Of a stretch of DNA of 64,000 nucleotides, positions 34,711 to 45,539 are shown one piece after another (position 1 is the stretch's first letter; every line of letters starts with the position of its first letter). Location of the stretch: the NCBI RefSeq assembly GCF_009720825.1, contig NZ_WNKY01000015.1, positions 62,001 through 126,000 on the forward strand, in the 5' to 3' direction. The notes below the pieces were generated by a model. That model was not told the origin of the DNA and searched no databases. It was given only the letters and a program-made list of their open reading frames with translations. Both the position numbers and the translations under genes were made by a program. The DNA is from Duganella radicis (GTDB taxonomy: Bacteria > Pseudomonadota > Gammaproteobacteria > Burkholderiales > Burkholderiaceae_D).

Positions 34711-35832
34711 ATGAAACAAGCCGTCATCAGCGGTACCGGCCTCTACACGCCAGCGCAGTCGATCTCCAACCAGGAACTGGTCGAGTGCTTCAATGCCTAC
34801 GTTGAACAGTTCAACGCCGACAACGCCGCCGCCATCGCGGACGGCACCGTGACGGCGCTGGAGCCGTCCAGCGTGGCCTTCATCGAGAAAGCCTCCGGCA
34901 TCAAGTCGCGCTACGTGATGGAAAAAGCCGGCATCCTCGATCCGAAACGCATGGTGTCGCGCATCCCGGAGCGCGCCGACGATGAACTGTCGCTGCAAGC
35001 GGAAATCTGCGTGGCCGCCGCCCAGCAAGCCATGGACCGCGCCGGCAAGACCGCCGCCGATATCGACATGGTGCTGGTGGCCTGCTCCAATATGCAGCGC
35101 GGCTACCCGGCCATGGCGGTGGAGGTACAGAGCGCGCTCGGCATCGACGGCTACGGTTTCGACATGAACGTGGCCTGCTCCTCGGCCACCTTCGGCATCC
35201 AGCAGGCGGTGGCGGCGGTGCAGAGCGGCCAGGCGCGCGCGGTGCTGGTGCTGAATCCGGAAATCACCTCGGGCCACCTCAACTGGCGCGACCGCGACAG
35301 CCACTTCATCTTTGGCGACGCCTGCACCGCCATCATCGTCGAAGCGGAAGAGACCGCCAAAGGCGCGCACCGCTGGGCGATTCTGGACACCAGGCTGAAA
35401 ACCAGCTTCTCTAACAACATCCGCAACAACTTCGGCTTCCTCAATCGTTTCGACGAAGCCGGCATCGGCCAGCCGGACAAACTGTTCCGCCAGCAGGGCC
35501 GCAAGGTGTTCAAGGACGTGTGCCCGATGGCTGCCGAGATGATCAAGGACACCGTGGCCAACGCGGGCCTGGAAGTGTCGCAGGTGAAGCGCTTCTGGCT
35601 GCACCAGGCCAACCTGAACATGAATCTGCTGATCAGTCGCCTGGTGCTGGGCCGCGACGCCGAGCCGGGCGAAGCGCCGGTGATCCTGGACGAGTATGCG
35701 AACACCTCGTCGGCCGGCTCCATCATCGCCTTCCACAAATACTCCGACGACCTGCCACCGGGTGAGCTGGGCGTGATCTGCTCCTTCGGCGCCGGCTACT
35801 CGATCGGCTGCGTGGTGGTGAAGCGAATCTGA
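34711..35832 (+). CDS. Beta-ketoacyl-ACP synthase III (FabH-like)
   Basis: A 373-residue thiolase-fold condensing enzyme. The catalytic triad is Cys156 in [10 protein letters not shown], His298 in LHQANLNMN and Asn331 in EYANTSSAG. It is longer than housekeeping FabH (about 320 residues) because of an insertion near residues 25-55 and matches the longer FabH-like subfamily, some members of which handle preformed medium-chain acyl-CoA. No other fatty-acid genes are adjacent, which favours an accessory role. A toxin-antitoxin pair begins 10 bases after its stop. The ATG at 34711 is chosen because the family motif [11 protein letters not shown] follows at once. Confidence 0.9.
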   Translation: MKQAVISGTGLYTPAQSISNQELVECFNAYVEQFNADNAAAIADGTVTALEPSSVAFIEKASGIKSRYVMEKAGILDPKRMVSRIPERADDELSLQAEICVAAAQQAMDRAGKTAADIDMVLVACSNMQRGYPAMAVEVQSALGIDGYGFDMNVACSSATFGIQQAVAAVQSGQARAVLVLNPEITSGHLNWRDRDSHFIFGDACTAIIVEAEETAKGAHRWAILDTRLKTSFSNNIRNNFGFLNRFDEAGIGQPDKLFRQQGRKVFKDVCPMAAEMIKDTVANAGLEVSQVKRFWLHQANLNMNLLISRLVLGRDAEPGEAPVILDEYANTSSAGSIIAFHKYSDDLPPGELGVICSFGAGYSIGCVVVKRI

Positions 35833-35842
35833 GGCAGCCGCC

Positions 35843-36079
35843 ATGATCACCGTCACCTTATCGGACGAACTGGAAGCGGCGGTGCTTGCCGCCGCAGACC
35901 GCAGAGGTTTGTCCGTTGACGACTACCTGGCGGTGATCTGCAAGGAAGCGCTGTCGCTGGAAGTAGACCGGAAACGCGTGCAGTCCTACCTGAACGGCAC
36001 ACCAGGCGTGTCAAAAGAACGCGCAGACGCCTGGCTATCCGACCTGGCGGCCGGGAAGTGGAGCGAATGTCCACGCTGA
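35843..36079 (+). CDS. Ribbon-helix-helix-type antitoxin (ParD-like)
   Basis: A 78-residue protein. The N-terminus ITVTLSDELEAAVLAAADRRGLSVDDYLAVICKEAL fits a ribbon-helix-helix DNA-binding fold. The C-terminal part (VSKERADAWLSDLAAGKWSECP) would wrap the toxin. It overlaps the following toxin gene, the usual antitoxin-first order of type II modules, and probably autoregulates the pair. Family assignment is by pattern, so ParD or a related antitoxin class is possible. Confidence 0.75.
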   Translation: MITVTLSDELEAAVLAAADRRGLSVDDYLAVICKEALSLEVDRKRVQSYLNGTPGVSKERADAWLSDLAAGKWSECPR

Positions 36080-36351
36080 CCTGGCACCCGGACGCCTTGG
36101 CCGACGTGGCCAGACTCCATCAGTTCCTATCCCAAAGCAGCCCCGCCGCCGCCCGCCGTGGCGCCGCTGCCATCATCAAGGCCGCAAACAAAATCATCAG
36201 GACACCACACCTCGGCACACCCTGTGCCGAGTTCCGCGAATGGCCCGCCAAATTCGGCAAACGCGCCTATGTGCTGCGCTACTTCATCCTCGATAACGGC
36301 GACGTCCTGATTACCCGCGTTTGGCATAGCCGGGAGCAAAAACCTATCTAG
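36067..36351 (+). CDS. ParE/RelE-superfamily toxin
   Basis: A 94-residue protein beginning MSTLTWHPDALADVARLHQFL and containing FGKRAYVLRYFILDNGDVLITRVWHSREQ, the usual ParE/RelE ending with Arg and His residues. ParE members poison DNA gyrase and RelE members cleave mRNA; which applies is not clear. The ATG at 36067 (GGAG three bases upstream) is preferred; a GTG at 36058 is possible. It overlaps the antitoxin by 13 bases and shares CTAG with the stop of the convergent chimeric gene at 36348. Confidence 0.8.
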   Translation: MSTLTWHPDALADVARLHQFLSQSSPAAARRGAAAIIKAANKIIRTPHLGTPCAEFREWPAKFGKRAYVLRYFILDNGDVLITRVWHSREQKPI

Positions 36352-37154
36352 ACGAAGCGCAGGTCTTTCAGGCCTATCGTCGGCAGGATGGCGCGCAGGT
36401 AGGGTTCGAGGAAGTCGGGCTGGAGGTCGCGCCGGCCGCCGCGGCTGATGGCGATGTAGACCGGGCGGTCGGGCAAGGTGCCGATCTTGCCCTCGCTGGT
36501 GGAGTTGAAGGTGACGCCGATGCGCACCACGTGGTCCAGCCACGCTTTCAACGCCGACGGCACGGTGAAGTTGTGCATCGGCGTGGCGATCACCACGGCG
36601 TCCGCCGCTTTCAGTTCCTCGATCAGCAAATCCGACCACGCCAGCGATGAGCGGCCCTGCCCATGCGGCGTGCCGCCCTCTTTGCGCGCCAGCGTGTTGG
36701 AATACAGGCTGTCCACATGCGGCAGCGGTTCGGCCAGCAGGTCGCGCCGCACCACGCGGGCATCCGGATGCTGTTCGCGCAGCTGCGCGATGGCCTGTTG
36801 CGACAGCAGGTAGCTGGCCCCGGTATCGAGCACCAGCCGCGCGCATTGCGATTCTTGCGCAAACACGGTCAGCTTGGACAGCAGCAGCGCGCCCCAGCGG
36901 CGGCTGCGGTGCTTCTCCGCCGCGATCAGGTCATCCACGTACAGGAAGCGCCCGTACACGGTGTTCTCCTGATAGCGGTAGCCCGCCAGCGCCACCACCT
37001 CGCCCGCCTCCCACACCGCGAGGATGCGGTAGTTCTGCTCGTACTGTCGCATGATCTGCGCCACAAACGCCTCCTCCGACTGGAGGTGCGGACGCAGTTC
37101 TTTCATCACAGGATAGCAGGCCCGCAGTTCCTGCTCGGTCTCGACGATTTTCAT
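36348..37154 (-). CDS. GNAT acetyltransferase / azoreductase chimera (probable deletion fusion, truncated)
   Basis: A 268-residue open frame made of two unrelated parts. Residues 1-109 are a GNAT acetyltransferase (ELRPHLQSEEAFVAQI, GRFLYVDDLIA, KHRSRRWGALLL, ARLVLDTG) without the last ~35 residues of that fold. From about residue 112 it is an FMN-dependent NADH-azoreductase (LSQQAIAQLREQHPDARVVRRDL, VIATPMHNFTVPSALKAWLDHV, GVTFNSTSEGKIG) lacking its first strand and phosphate-binding loop. It stops at IGLKDLRFV, about 30 residues short of E. coli AzoR, where the toxin gene begins on the other strand. The reading frame is intact, with a good AAAGGA site, but catalytic function is doubtful. 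Confidence 0.75.
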   Translation of the reverse strand: MKIVETEQELRACYPVMKELRPHLQSEEAFVAQIMRQYEQNYRILAVWEAGEVVALAGYRYQENTVYGRFLYVDDLIAAEKHRSRRWGALLLSKLTVFAQESQCARLVLDTGASYLLSQQAIAQLREQHPDARVVRRDLLAEPLPHVDSLYSNTLARKEGGTPHGQGRSSLAWSDLLIEELKAADAVVIATPMHNFTVPSALKAWLDHVVRIGVTFNSTSEGKIGTLPDRPVYIAISRGGRRDLQPDFLEPYLRAILPTIGLKDLRFV

Positions 37155-37172
37155 GGCGTATCCTTTCAAAAC

Positions 37173-37211
37173 GCCATCGTAGGCCGTCAATGGCATAATC
37201 CACAGAGCCAT
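37173..37211. promoter_or_regulatory. Repeated GCCAT/ATGGC half-sites between chimera and MocR genes
   Basis: GCCAT at 37173-37177, ATGGC at 37190-37194 and GCCAT at 37207-37211 lie at 17-base intervals in the 79-bp divergent control region. Repeated half-sites of this sort are typical of MocR operators; the adjacent MocR-type gene is the obvious candidate regulator. Confidence 0.4.
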
Positions 37212-37233
37212 AAAATAACTTTTGGAGTAGGCC

Positions 37234-38634
37234 ATGGATTTTCTCCAGCTTGACAGCAGCGCCGCCGAACCGCTGTATCGCCAGATCTACCTGCGCTTCC
37301 GCGACGCCATCACCCAGGGCCTGCTGCAACCGGGCGACCGCATTCCCGCCGCCCGCGCACTGGCGCTGGAGCTGGGCCTGGCGCGCGGCACGGTGGAATC
37401 GGCGTACGGCCTGCTGACAGCGGAAGGCTATGTGGAAGCGCGCGGCCAGGCCGGCACCGTGGTCACGGCGGCGCTGGCGCGTCACGCACCGGCGGCGCCC
37501 ACGCCGCGCCCCGCCCCGCGCAACAATCTCGCCGACGCCGCCTCCACCACCAATCCCTTCCAGATGGGCATACCGGCGCTGGACGCTTTCCCGCGCAAAG
37601 TGTGGGCGCGGCTGACCGCACGCGCCGCGCGTGCCATGCAGCCGCAGGACATGATCTATCCGCCATGGGCCGGCCTGCCCGAGCTGCGCATCGCCATCGC
37701 CGCCTACTTGCAGCTATCGCGCGGCATCGACTGCGCGCCGTCGCAGGTGTTCGTCACCAGCGGCTACCGCAACAGCATGGAACTGGTGACGCGCGCCCTG
37801 CTCCGGCCGGGCGATGGTGTGTGGGTCGAGGATCCGGGCTACCCGCCCACCAGCGACTTGCTGCGCGAAGCCGGCATGCAGGTGGCGCCGGTATCGGTGG
37901 ATGGCGAAGGCTTGATGGTCTCGCACGGCATCGCCGCCGCGCCCAACGCGCGCGCGGCCATCGTCACACCAGGACATCAAAGTCCGCTGTGCGTCTCGCT
38001 GTCGCTGCCGCGCCGCCTGGCCTTGCTGGACTGGGCCACGCAGGCCGGCGCGTGGATCGTGGAGGACGACTACGACGGCGAATACCGCTACGTCAGCCGC
38101 CCCCTGCCCGCGCTGCAAAGCCTGGACCGCGATGGCCGCGTGCTGTACTCCGGCACCTTCAGCAAGGTGCTGTTCCCGGCGATACGGCTGGCCTATCTGG
38201 TGGTGCCGCCGTCGCAGGTGCCGCGCTTTGAGGAGATCAGCCGCACCTTCGCCGCCAGCGGCCCGGTGCTGATGCAGCAGGTGGTGGCCGATTTCATGAA
38301 CGAGGGCCACTTCGCCCGCCACATCCAGCGCATGCGCCGCCTGTATGCGGAACGCCGCGAGATCGCCGCCGACGGACTGGAGGGGGTGCTGGGCAAGCAC
38401 GTGCAGATCGACCCGCAGCCGGGCGGCATGCATCTCATCCTGCGCATGAAGGGCTACCACACCGACCGCGCGGTGGCGGCGCGCATGCGCGAGCATGGCA
38501 TGTCGGCGCTGGCGCTGTCCGAACGCGGCGTGCTGCCGCATGGCGCGTCGGCCCTGCTGCTGGCCTTCACCAATATCGACACGCCGGCGCGGGCGCGGGA
38601 GCTGGGCAAGCGCATACTCAAACTCATGGCCTAG
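37234..38634 (+). CDS. MocR-family transcriptional regulator (GntR HTH plus aminotransferase-like domain)
   Basis: A 466-residue chimeric regulator. The N-terminal GntR-type winged helix (about 10-78) reads EPLYRQIYLRFRDAITQGLL...LALELGLARGTVESAYGLL. The C-terminal fold-type-I aminotransferase domain (about 110-466) keeps the PLP-binding pattern: DDYDGEYRY and the Schiff-base Lys311 in YSGTFSKVLFPAIRLAYLV. MocR proteins use PLP or amino compounds as effectors. It diverges from the GNAT/azoreductase chimera and precedes an AhpD-like gene, either of which could be its target. Confidence 0.92.
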   Translation: MDFLQLDSSAAEPLYRQIYLRFRDAITQGLLQPGDRIPAARALALELGLARGTVESAYGLLTAEGYVEARGQAGTVVTAALARHAPAAPTPRPAPRNNLADAASTTNPFQMGIPALDAFPRKVWARLTARAARAMQPQDMIYPPWAGLPELRIAIAAYLQLSRGIDCAPSQVFVTSGYRNSMELVTRALLRPGDGVWVEDPGYPPTSDLLREAGMQVAPVSVDGEGLMVSHGIAAAPNARAAIVTPGHQSPLCVSLSLPRRLALLDWATQAGAWIVEDDYDGEYRYVSRPLPALQSLDRDGRVLYSGTFSKVLFPAIRLAYLVVPPSQVPRFEEISRTFAASGPVLMQQVVADFMNEGHFARHIQRMRRLYAERREIAADGLEGVLGKHVQIDPQPGGMHLILRMKGYHTDRAVAARMREHGMSALALSERGVLPHGASALLLAFTNIDTPARARELGKRILKLMA

Positions 38635-38717
38635 TCCATAACACCATTCTTGGCTCTTCTTGAATAGGCCATGAGCGCGCACAATGACTCCATCGTTAAT
38701 CAACCGAGGAAGTCATC

Positions 38718-39164
38718 ATGAGCAAGCGTCTGGAAATCTTCAAATTTGCGCCGGCAGCCTACAAGGGCCTGAGCGCGGTCAAGGAGTATGTGTCGTCGGC
38801 CCTGCCGGCCGAGCTGCTGGAACTGGTCAACCTGCGCGTCTCGCAGATCAACGGCTGCGCCTTCTGCATCGACATGCACACCCGCGACCTGCTCAAGCAC
38901 GGCGTCAAGATTGACAAGGTGGCGCTGGTGCCGGTGTGGGACGAAGCGGCTGCCTTGTTCAGCGAAAAAGAACGCGCCGCGCTGGCCTGGGCGGAGGTGG
39001 TCACCCGCGTCGAACAAACCAAAGTGCCGGACGCCGACTACCAGCAAGCCTTGTCGGTGCTGGGCGAACAGGAACTGGCCGACCTCACCGTCGCCATCGC
39101 CCTGATGAACGCCTTCAACCGCTTCGGCGTCAGCATGCGCATGCAACCTGCCGCTTTGGCCTAA
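38718..39164 (+). CDS. Carboxymuconolactone decarboxylase / AhpD-like protein
   Basis: A 148-residue all-helical protein of the CMD/AhpD family with the redox pair Cys47-Ala-Phe-Cys50 in SQINGCAFCIDMHTRDL. Members with this CxxC and downstream His act as alkylhydroperoxidase-type disulfide reductases. It lies 83 bases downstream of the MocR-type regulator on the same strand, with its own GAGGAAG site, and may be controlled by it. The substrate is unknown. Confidence 0.9.
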   Translation: MSKRLEIFKFAPAAYKGLSAVKEYVSSALPAELLELVNLRVSQINGCAFCIDMHTRDLLKHGVKIDKVALVPVWDEAAALFSEKERAALAWAEVVTRVEQTKVPDADYQQALSVLGEQELADLTVAIALMNAFNRFGVSMRMQPAALA

Positions 39165-39455
39165 CCAAATAGCTCGGAATGAGAGCCCGCTCGCAAGAAA
39201 AAAATCGAGCTCTCATCCGCTCGGTAGATCAGCAGGAAATCGCCGCCCACATGACACTCGACAATCGGCCCACGGCCCCTTCAACGCGTGATCACGCCAT
39301 TGCGCTCCCAACGGAGCATCGAACGCAATTAGTAAAAGCATGACTTGCTTCAGGCGCGTCATATCATGCTGGCCGGATCTGGATAGGCTGAGCCAGTCTT
39401 TTAGAAATGGCTTCTTGTAACCCATCTCGCGCGGCGGCGTCAGTTTTTTACTCAT
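39161..39455 (-). pseudogene. Frameshifted YafQ-type toxin
   Basis: The frame starts at 39455 (MSKKLTPPREMGYKKPFLKDW), overlapping the antitoxin stop by eight bases as in dinJ-yafQ modules. It continues with TRLKQVMLLLIAFDAPLG and DHALKGPWADCR. It then leaves frame near 39255-39262; a +1 or -2 shift restores the expected YafQ ending CHVGGDFLLIYRADESS...LRAGSHSELFG, finishing at 39161. As read, translation would end early at 39213 with an unrelated tail, so the toxin should be inactive unless the shift is a sequencing error or programmed. The restored C-terminus holds the His and aromatic residues needed by this family. Confidence 0.75.
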
Positions 39456-39687
39456 CAGGATGAGGTTGCCGTTGAGCCATCGTCTTGCGCGACTCATTGA
39501 TGGCGACGCGCGTTTCCGCGTTGGGGATTTTGATCTCGAACGGCAATGCCTTGTCCTCGACTATACGATGCAATAGAAGATCCACCGCAGTGGACATCGA
39601 CAAGCCATAAGACTTCAATACCTTTTGAGCTTGCGCCTTTTTCCGTGCATTCACACGCACTTGAAGCTTGGTATCTTTCTCGTTCAT
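39448..39687 (-). CDS. RelB/DinJ-family antitoxin
   Basis: A 79-residue protein with a ribbon-helix-helix N-terminus (TKLQVRVNARKKAQAQKVLKSYGLSMSTAVDLLL) and an acidic C-terminal tail, matching RelB/DinJ antitoxins. The start at 39687 follows GGAGG. It would neutralise a YafQ-type mRNA endonuclease, but the adjacent toxin frame is disrupted, so it may now be an orphan antitoxin or a leftover autorepressor. Confidence 0.85.
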   Translation of the reverse strand: MNEKDTKLQVRVNARKKAQAQKVLKSYGLSMSTAVDLLLHRIVEDKALPFEIKIPNAETRVAINESRKTMAQRQPHPDE

Positions 39688-39824
39688 AACGACCTCCTGA
39701 AACGAAAAATCATTGTAGTCCAAACATCTGTCCATCGCTCTCCAGAGAGCATGATGCAGGTCATGGATCAGGTTGTGCTAAGGTGAGGGTTTCCGTAGAT
39801 TTTTTGCCAAGGAGCCGCGCACGC

Positions 39825-41549
39825 ATGCCCCATAACATCAGCCTGATCACCACGATCGCCGCCGCGCTGGGAGCCGGTCTCCTGTTCGGCTATCTTGCAA
39901 CGCGCCTCCGGTTGCCGGCGCTGGTGGGCTATCTCGCTGCGGGCATTATCATCGGCCCGGCCACGCCGGGCTTTGTGGCGGACACCGCGCTCGCCAGCCA
40001 ACTGGCCGAAATCGGCGTGATGCTGATGATGTTTGGCGTCGGCCTGCATTTCTCGCTCGACGATCTCTGGGCCGTGCGCAAGGTGGCGCTGCCCGGCGCC
40101 GTGCTGCAAATCGCCGTAGCCACCGCGCTGGGCATGGGGCTGGCCCACTACTGGGGCTGGAGCATCGGCGGCGGTCTGGTATTCGGCCTGGCGCTGTCGG
40201 TGGCCAGCACGGTGGTGCTGCTGCGGGCGCTGGAGGAGCGCGGCATCCTCGATAGCTTCAACGGCCGCATCGCGGTCGGCTGGCTGGTGGTGGAGGATCT
40301 GGTCACGGTGCTGGTGCTGGTGCTGCTGCCGGCGCTGGCCGGCTCGCTGGGCGGCGAAGCGATTGACGCCCACGGCGGCCATGGCGGCGGTGGCGATTTG
40401 TGGACCACGCTGGCCGTCACGCTCGGCCAGGTCACCGCCTTCATCGTGCTGATGCTGGTGGTCGGCCGCAAACTGTTCCCCTGGATTCTGTGGCAAGTGG
40501 CGCGCACCAATTCGCGCGAGCTGTTCACGCTGTGCGTGATCGCCGCCGCCGTCGGTATCGCTTACGCGTCGACGCACTACTTCGGCGTGTCGTTCGCGCT
40601 GGGCGCCTTCTTTGCCGGCATGGTGCTGCGCGAATCGGCGCTGGCGCACCGCGCCGCCGAGGAGTCGCTGCCGCTGCGCGACGCGTTTGCGGTGCTGTTC
40701 TTCGTTTCGGTCGGCATGCTGTTCGAGCCGTCCATCCTGATCGAGCAGCCGCTCAAGCTGCTGGCGGTGGTGGCGATTATCGTGGTCGGCAAATCGATGG
40801 CGGCCTTCCTGCTGGTGCTGGTGCTGCGCTACCCGGCCAAGACCGCGCTGATGGTGTCGGCCAGCCTGGCGCAGATCGGCGAGTTTTCCTTCATCCTTGC
40901 GGCGCTCGGCCTGTCGCTCAAGCTGATGCCGGTGGAAGGACAAAGCCTGATCCTGGCGGGCGCCATTATCTCGATCGCATTGAACCCGGTGGTGTTCCGC
41001 CTGACCAAACCGCTGGAACGCTGGCTCGGTAACAACACGGCGCTGGCCGCCAAATTCGACCGCCCAGCCGATCCGCTGGCCGAGCTGCCGACCACCGTGC
41101 CGCACGAACATCTGCGCGGACAGGTGGTGCTGGTCGGTTACGGCCGGGTGGGCTGCCGCATCGCCGCCGCGCTGAAAGAAAAAGGCATCTCCTTCGTGGT
41201 GGCCGAACAGAATCGCGAAGTGGTGGACCAGTTGCGCAAGGATGGCGTGCACGCGGTGGCCGGCAATGCCGGCGAACCGGCGGTGCTGATACAGGCCCAC
41301 ATCGCACATGCATCGATGCTGGTGATCGCCACGCCGGACACCTTCCACGTCCGCACCATGATCGAGACGGCGCGCGCGCTCAATCCCAACATCAAAACCG
41401 TGGTCCGCACCCACAGCGATGAAGAGGCGGACCTGCTGCGCAATGAGCGTGCAGGCGAAATCTTCATGGGCGAACAAGAACTGGCCAAAGGCATGACGAC
41501 CTACGTGCTGGATAGCCTGAGCAAATCCGATAAGGGTCACGCACAATGA
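39825..41549 (+). CDS. CPA2-family cation:proton antiporter with TrkA-N domain (YbaL/KefB type)
   Basis: A 574-residue membrane protein. About 12 helices (residues 5-400) form the Na+/H+-exchanger-type domain, with FGVGLHFSLDDLWAVRK and GLALSVASTVVLLRALEERG typical of Kef/YbaL proteins. A His/Gly-rich loop (AHGGHGGGGD) lies near residue 200. The C-terminal TrkA-N/RCK domain (about 425-545) has the NAD-binding GYGRVGCRIAAAL. YbaL and KefB/C export K+ or exchange cations for protons; glutathione control as in KefC is not evident. The start at 39825 is preferred for its GGAG site. It overlaps the next gene by four bases. Confidence 0.92.
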   Translation: MPHNISLITTIAAALGAGLLFGYLATRLRLPALVGYLAAGIIIGPATPGFVADTALASQLAEIGVMLMMFGVGLHFSLDDLWAVRKVALPGAVLQIAVATALGMGLAHYWGWSIGGGLVFGLALSVASTVVLLRALEERGILDSFNGRIAVGWLVVEDLVTVLVLVLLPALAGSLGGEAIDAHGGHGGGGDLWTTLAVTLGQVTAFIVLMLVVGRKLFPWILWQVARTNSRELFTLCVIAAAVGIAYASTHYFGVSFALGAFFAGMVLRESALAHRAAEESLPLRDAFAVLFFVSVGMLFEPSILIEQPLKLLAVVAIIVVGKSMAAFLLVLVLRYPAKTALMVSASLAQIGEFSFILAALGLSLKLMPVEGQSLILAGAIISIALNPVVFRLTKPLERWLGNNTALAAKFDRPADPLAELPTTVPHEHLRGQVVLVGYGRVGCRIAAALKEKGISFVVAEQNREVVDQLRKDGVHAVAGNAGEPAVLIQAHIAHASMLVIATPDTFHVRTMIETARALNPNIKTVVRTHSDEEADLLRNERAGEIFMGEQELAKGMTTYVLDSLSKSDKGHAQ

Positions 41550-42316
41550 CGGGGAAACGCGTTTTGGCCGCTTGGACGATTGCGCTGCTGCTGGCGGCAC
41601 CTGTACACGCGACCGATAAAACCGCGGAAATCCCGGTGCTGATCGCTGAAACGGTGGACCCGCACGGTAATCCGCTGCCTACGCCGCCGGTCGCCGCCGC
41701 CGTCATCGGCCTGCTCGCGCAAGAGACCGGGCTGAATCTGACGATACGCGCCTATCCGTGGCGGCGCGCGCTCATCATGGCGGAACACGGGGAGGGTCTG
41801 CTGTACGGCGCCTCCAGCACGCCGGAACGGCAAAACATATTCATGTTCACCAAGCCGATATACTCCTCCCATCATTGGCTGGTGTCCACGGAGAAGGCAC
41901 CGCTGGTTTTCCGCGGTTGGGAAGACCTGCGCGGCAAGGTAATCTCGATTGGCGGCGGCAGCAAATTTGACCCGGAGTTCGAGGCGCGTCGCGACACGCT
42001 GTTCAAGATCGAACAGAACGCCGCCTCCACGGAAAGCCGCATGAAAATGCTCAGCGCCCATCACGTGGACGCGGTGCTGCTCGACAGCTTCCGCAATCCG
42101 GAGCAGTTGATCGTCACCCTGAATTGCCGCTACCGCCATGACCGCTGGACGGTCTCGGACAAGCCGGTGGGCTTTGAGCCGATGCGGCTCGCCGTGCCGA
42201 AAAGCGGGCCGCTGAGCCAGCTGCTGCCGGTACTGGACGGCGCCATCACACGCCTCAGCAAGGCCGGCGGCATACAGAAAGCCGTCGACAGCGTGGCCCG
42301 TCTGCCCGACTGCTGA
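41546..42316 (+). CDS. Periplasmic solute-binding protein (SBP_bac_3-like)
   Basis: A 256-residue exported protein with a signal peptide ending at APVHAT. The fold pattern matches family 3 periplasmic binding proteins (YPWRRALIMAEHGEGLLYGASSTPERQNIFMF, LRGKVISIGGGSKFD), but no ABC permease is encoded nearby. Stand-alone proteins of this type are common in this group and may be sensory or orphan. It is coupled to the antiporter by an ATGA overlap, although no functional link is obvious. Confidence 0.85.
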   Translation: MTGKRVLAAWTIALLLAAPVHATDKTAEIPVLIAETVDPHGNPLPTPPVAAAVIGLLAQETGLNLTIRAYPWRRALIMAEHGEGLLYGASSTPERQNIFMFTKPIYSSHHWLVSTEKAPLVFRGWEDLRGKVISIGGGSKFDPEFEARRDTLFKIEQNAASTESRMKMLSAHHVDAVLLDSFRNPEQLIVTLNCRYRHDRWTVSDKPVGFEPMRLAVPKSGPLSQLLPVLDGAITRLSKAGGIQKAVDSVARLPDC

Positions 42317-42319
42317 CGC

Positions 42320-44404
<2,085 letters not shown>

Positions 44405-44461
44405 CTAAAGTCCGTGCGTGCCGCTCTTGTATTCTGCCACCCTTTACCGTACGCTGGTCAA

Positions 44462-45070
44462 ATGATGCGATTCCTTCTGTTTTTGTTGTTAGGTGTGACG
44501 GCGCAAATGGGGATGGCGCAAGCACCTAAGCTTGAATTGCCCAAGCTGGAGGTGTCGGTCAACCGCGTGGATCACGACGGTCAACATATGTATGAGGTGG
44601 ACGCCACCGGCGCGGTGGCGGCGCCACTGCCGAAGGTATGGCGCATCCTCACCGGCTACGAACGCATGGCGGAATTCGTGCCCGACATGGAGTCCTGCAA
44701 AGTCCTGTCCCGCAATGGCAATGAAGTCATCATTGAACAATTCGGCGTGGCGCGCTTCCTGTTCATGACCAAGACCATCCATCTGATCGTGCGCGCGATC
44801 GAGCAGCCGATGTCCTCCATCGACATCTCGCTGATCTCGGGCGACATGAAGCATTATGAATCGCACTGGGAACTGGTGCCGATCCCGGAAACCGGCGGCA
44901 CCAAGGTGATTTACAAAGGGCGCATGATGCCGAACTTCTATGTGCCCGGCATCCTCGGCGCCAAGATGATACGCGGCGACATCGAGCGCATGATGAGCGC
45001 CGTGCTGGCGCGCCTCGACCGCAAGGACGCGCCGAAAGTCGAGGCTATCCCGCAGCCGCTCCAGCCTTAA
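44462..45070 (+). CDS. Exported START/SRPBCC-domain protein (polyketide cyclase type)
   Basis: A 202-residue protein with a signal peptide ending in GMAQA and a START-like/SRPBCC hydrophobic-pocket domain: YEVDATGAVAAPLPKVWRILTGYERMAEFVPDMESCKVL and a long C-terminal helix (KMIRGDIERMMSAVLARL). Such domains bind hydrophobic ligands; ligand and partner are unknown. It starts at the first of two adjacent ATG codons (44462) and converges on the gene at 45067, with the stops overlapping by four bases (TTAA). Confidence 0.85.
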   Translation: MMRFLLFLLLGVTAQMGMAQAPKLELPKLEVSVNRVDHDGQHMYEVDATGAVAAPLPKVWRILTGYERMAEFVPDMESCKVLSRNGNEVIIEQFGVARFLFMTKTIHLIVRAIEQPMSSIDISLISGDMKHYESHWELVPIPETGGTKVIYKGRMMPNFYVPGILGAKMIRGDIERMMSAVLARLDRKDAPKVEAIPQPLQP

Positions 45071-45519
45071 GCCAGGTAGGCATCCTTCGAACGCAGCTCG
45101 GCGAAGTTTTCCAGGTTGCCGATCTTGATCAGCACCGGGTTCAGGCTCAATTGCGCCTGCATGGCGCGCCACGCGAACTGCCATTCCTGTTCCTGCGCCT
45201 CGGCCACGGTCTTGGTGAAGGCCGCGCCCAAAGCGGCACGGGTGCCATATTCCACCGCGCCATCGATGCCGGCCCAGCTCGGCAAGGTGCGCTGCACCGC
45301 GCGATGGACACGTTCGCCGAATTCCTCGGTGTTGTGGATGATCAGGCAGGCGTCGGCCGAGAACAGCTCGAACAGCTTGGGGTCCCAGGCCTGGGAAAAG
45401 CTCAGCGTCAGGCAATTGGAAGCCGGACGCAGGATGAACTGGCCCTGGCTCAGCGCCAGCTCCAGGTCTTCGCGCACGCCGTAGCGGTACAGGGTGGGCG
45501 GGCGTTGGTAGTCGTGCAT
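45067..45519 (-). CDS. Conserved protein of unknown function
   Basis: A 150-residue soluble protein without signal peptide, beginning MHDYQRPPTLYRYGVREDLELALSQGQF. I do not recognise a named family. It has the segment RPASNCLTLSFSQAWDPKLFELFSADACLIIHN near the middle. It lies 20 bases downstream of a DUF2721 membrane protein on the same strand and may be cotranscribed with it. Composition is unremarkable for the window. Confidence 0.7.
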   Translation of the reverse strand: MHDYQRPPTLYRYGVREDLELALSQGQFILRPASNCLTLSFSQAWDPKLFELFSADACLIIHNTEEFGERVHRAVQRTLPSWAGIDGAVEYGTRAALGAAFTKTVAEAQEQEWQFAWRAMQAQLSLNPVLIKIGNLENFAELRSKDAYLA

Positions 45520-45539
45520 GATGTTCTCACATAAAAAGT

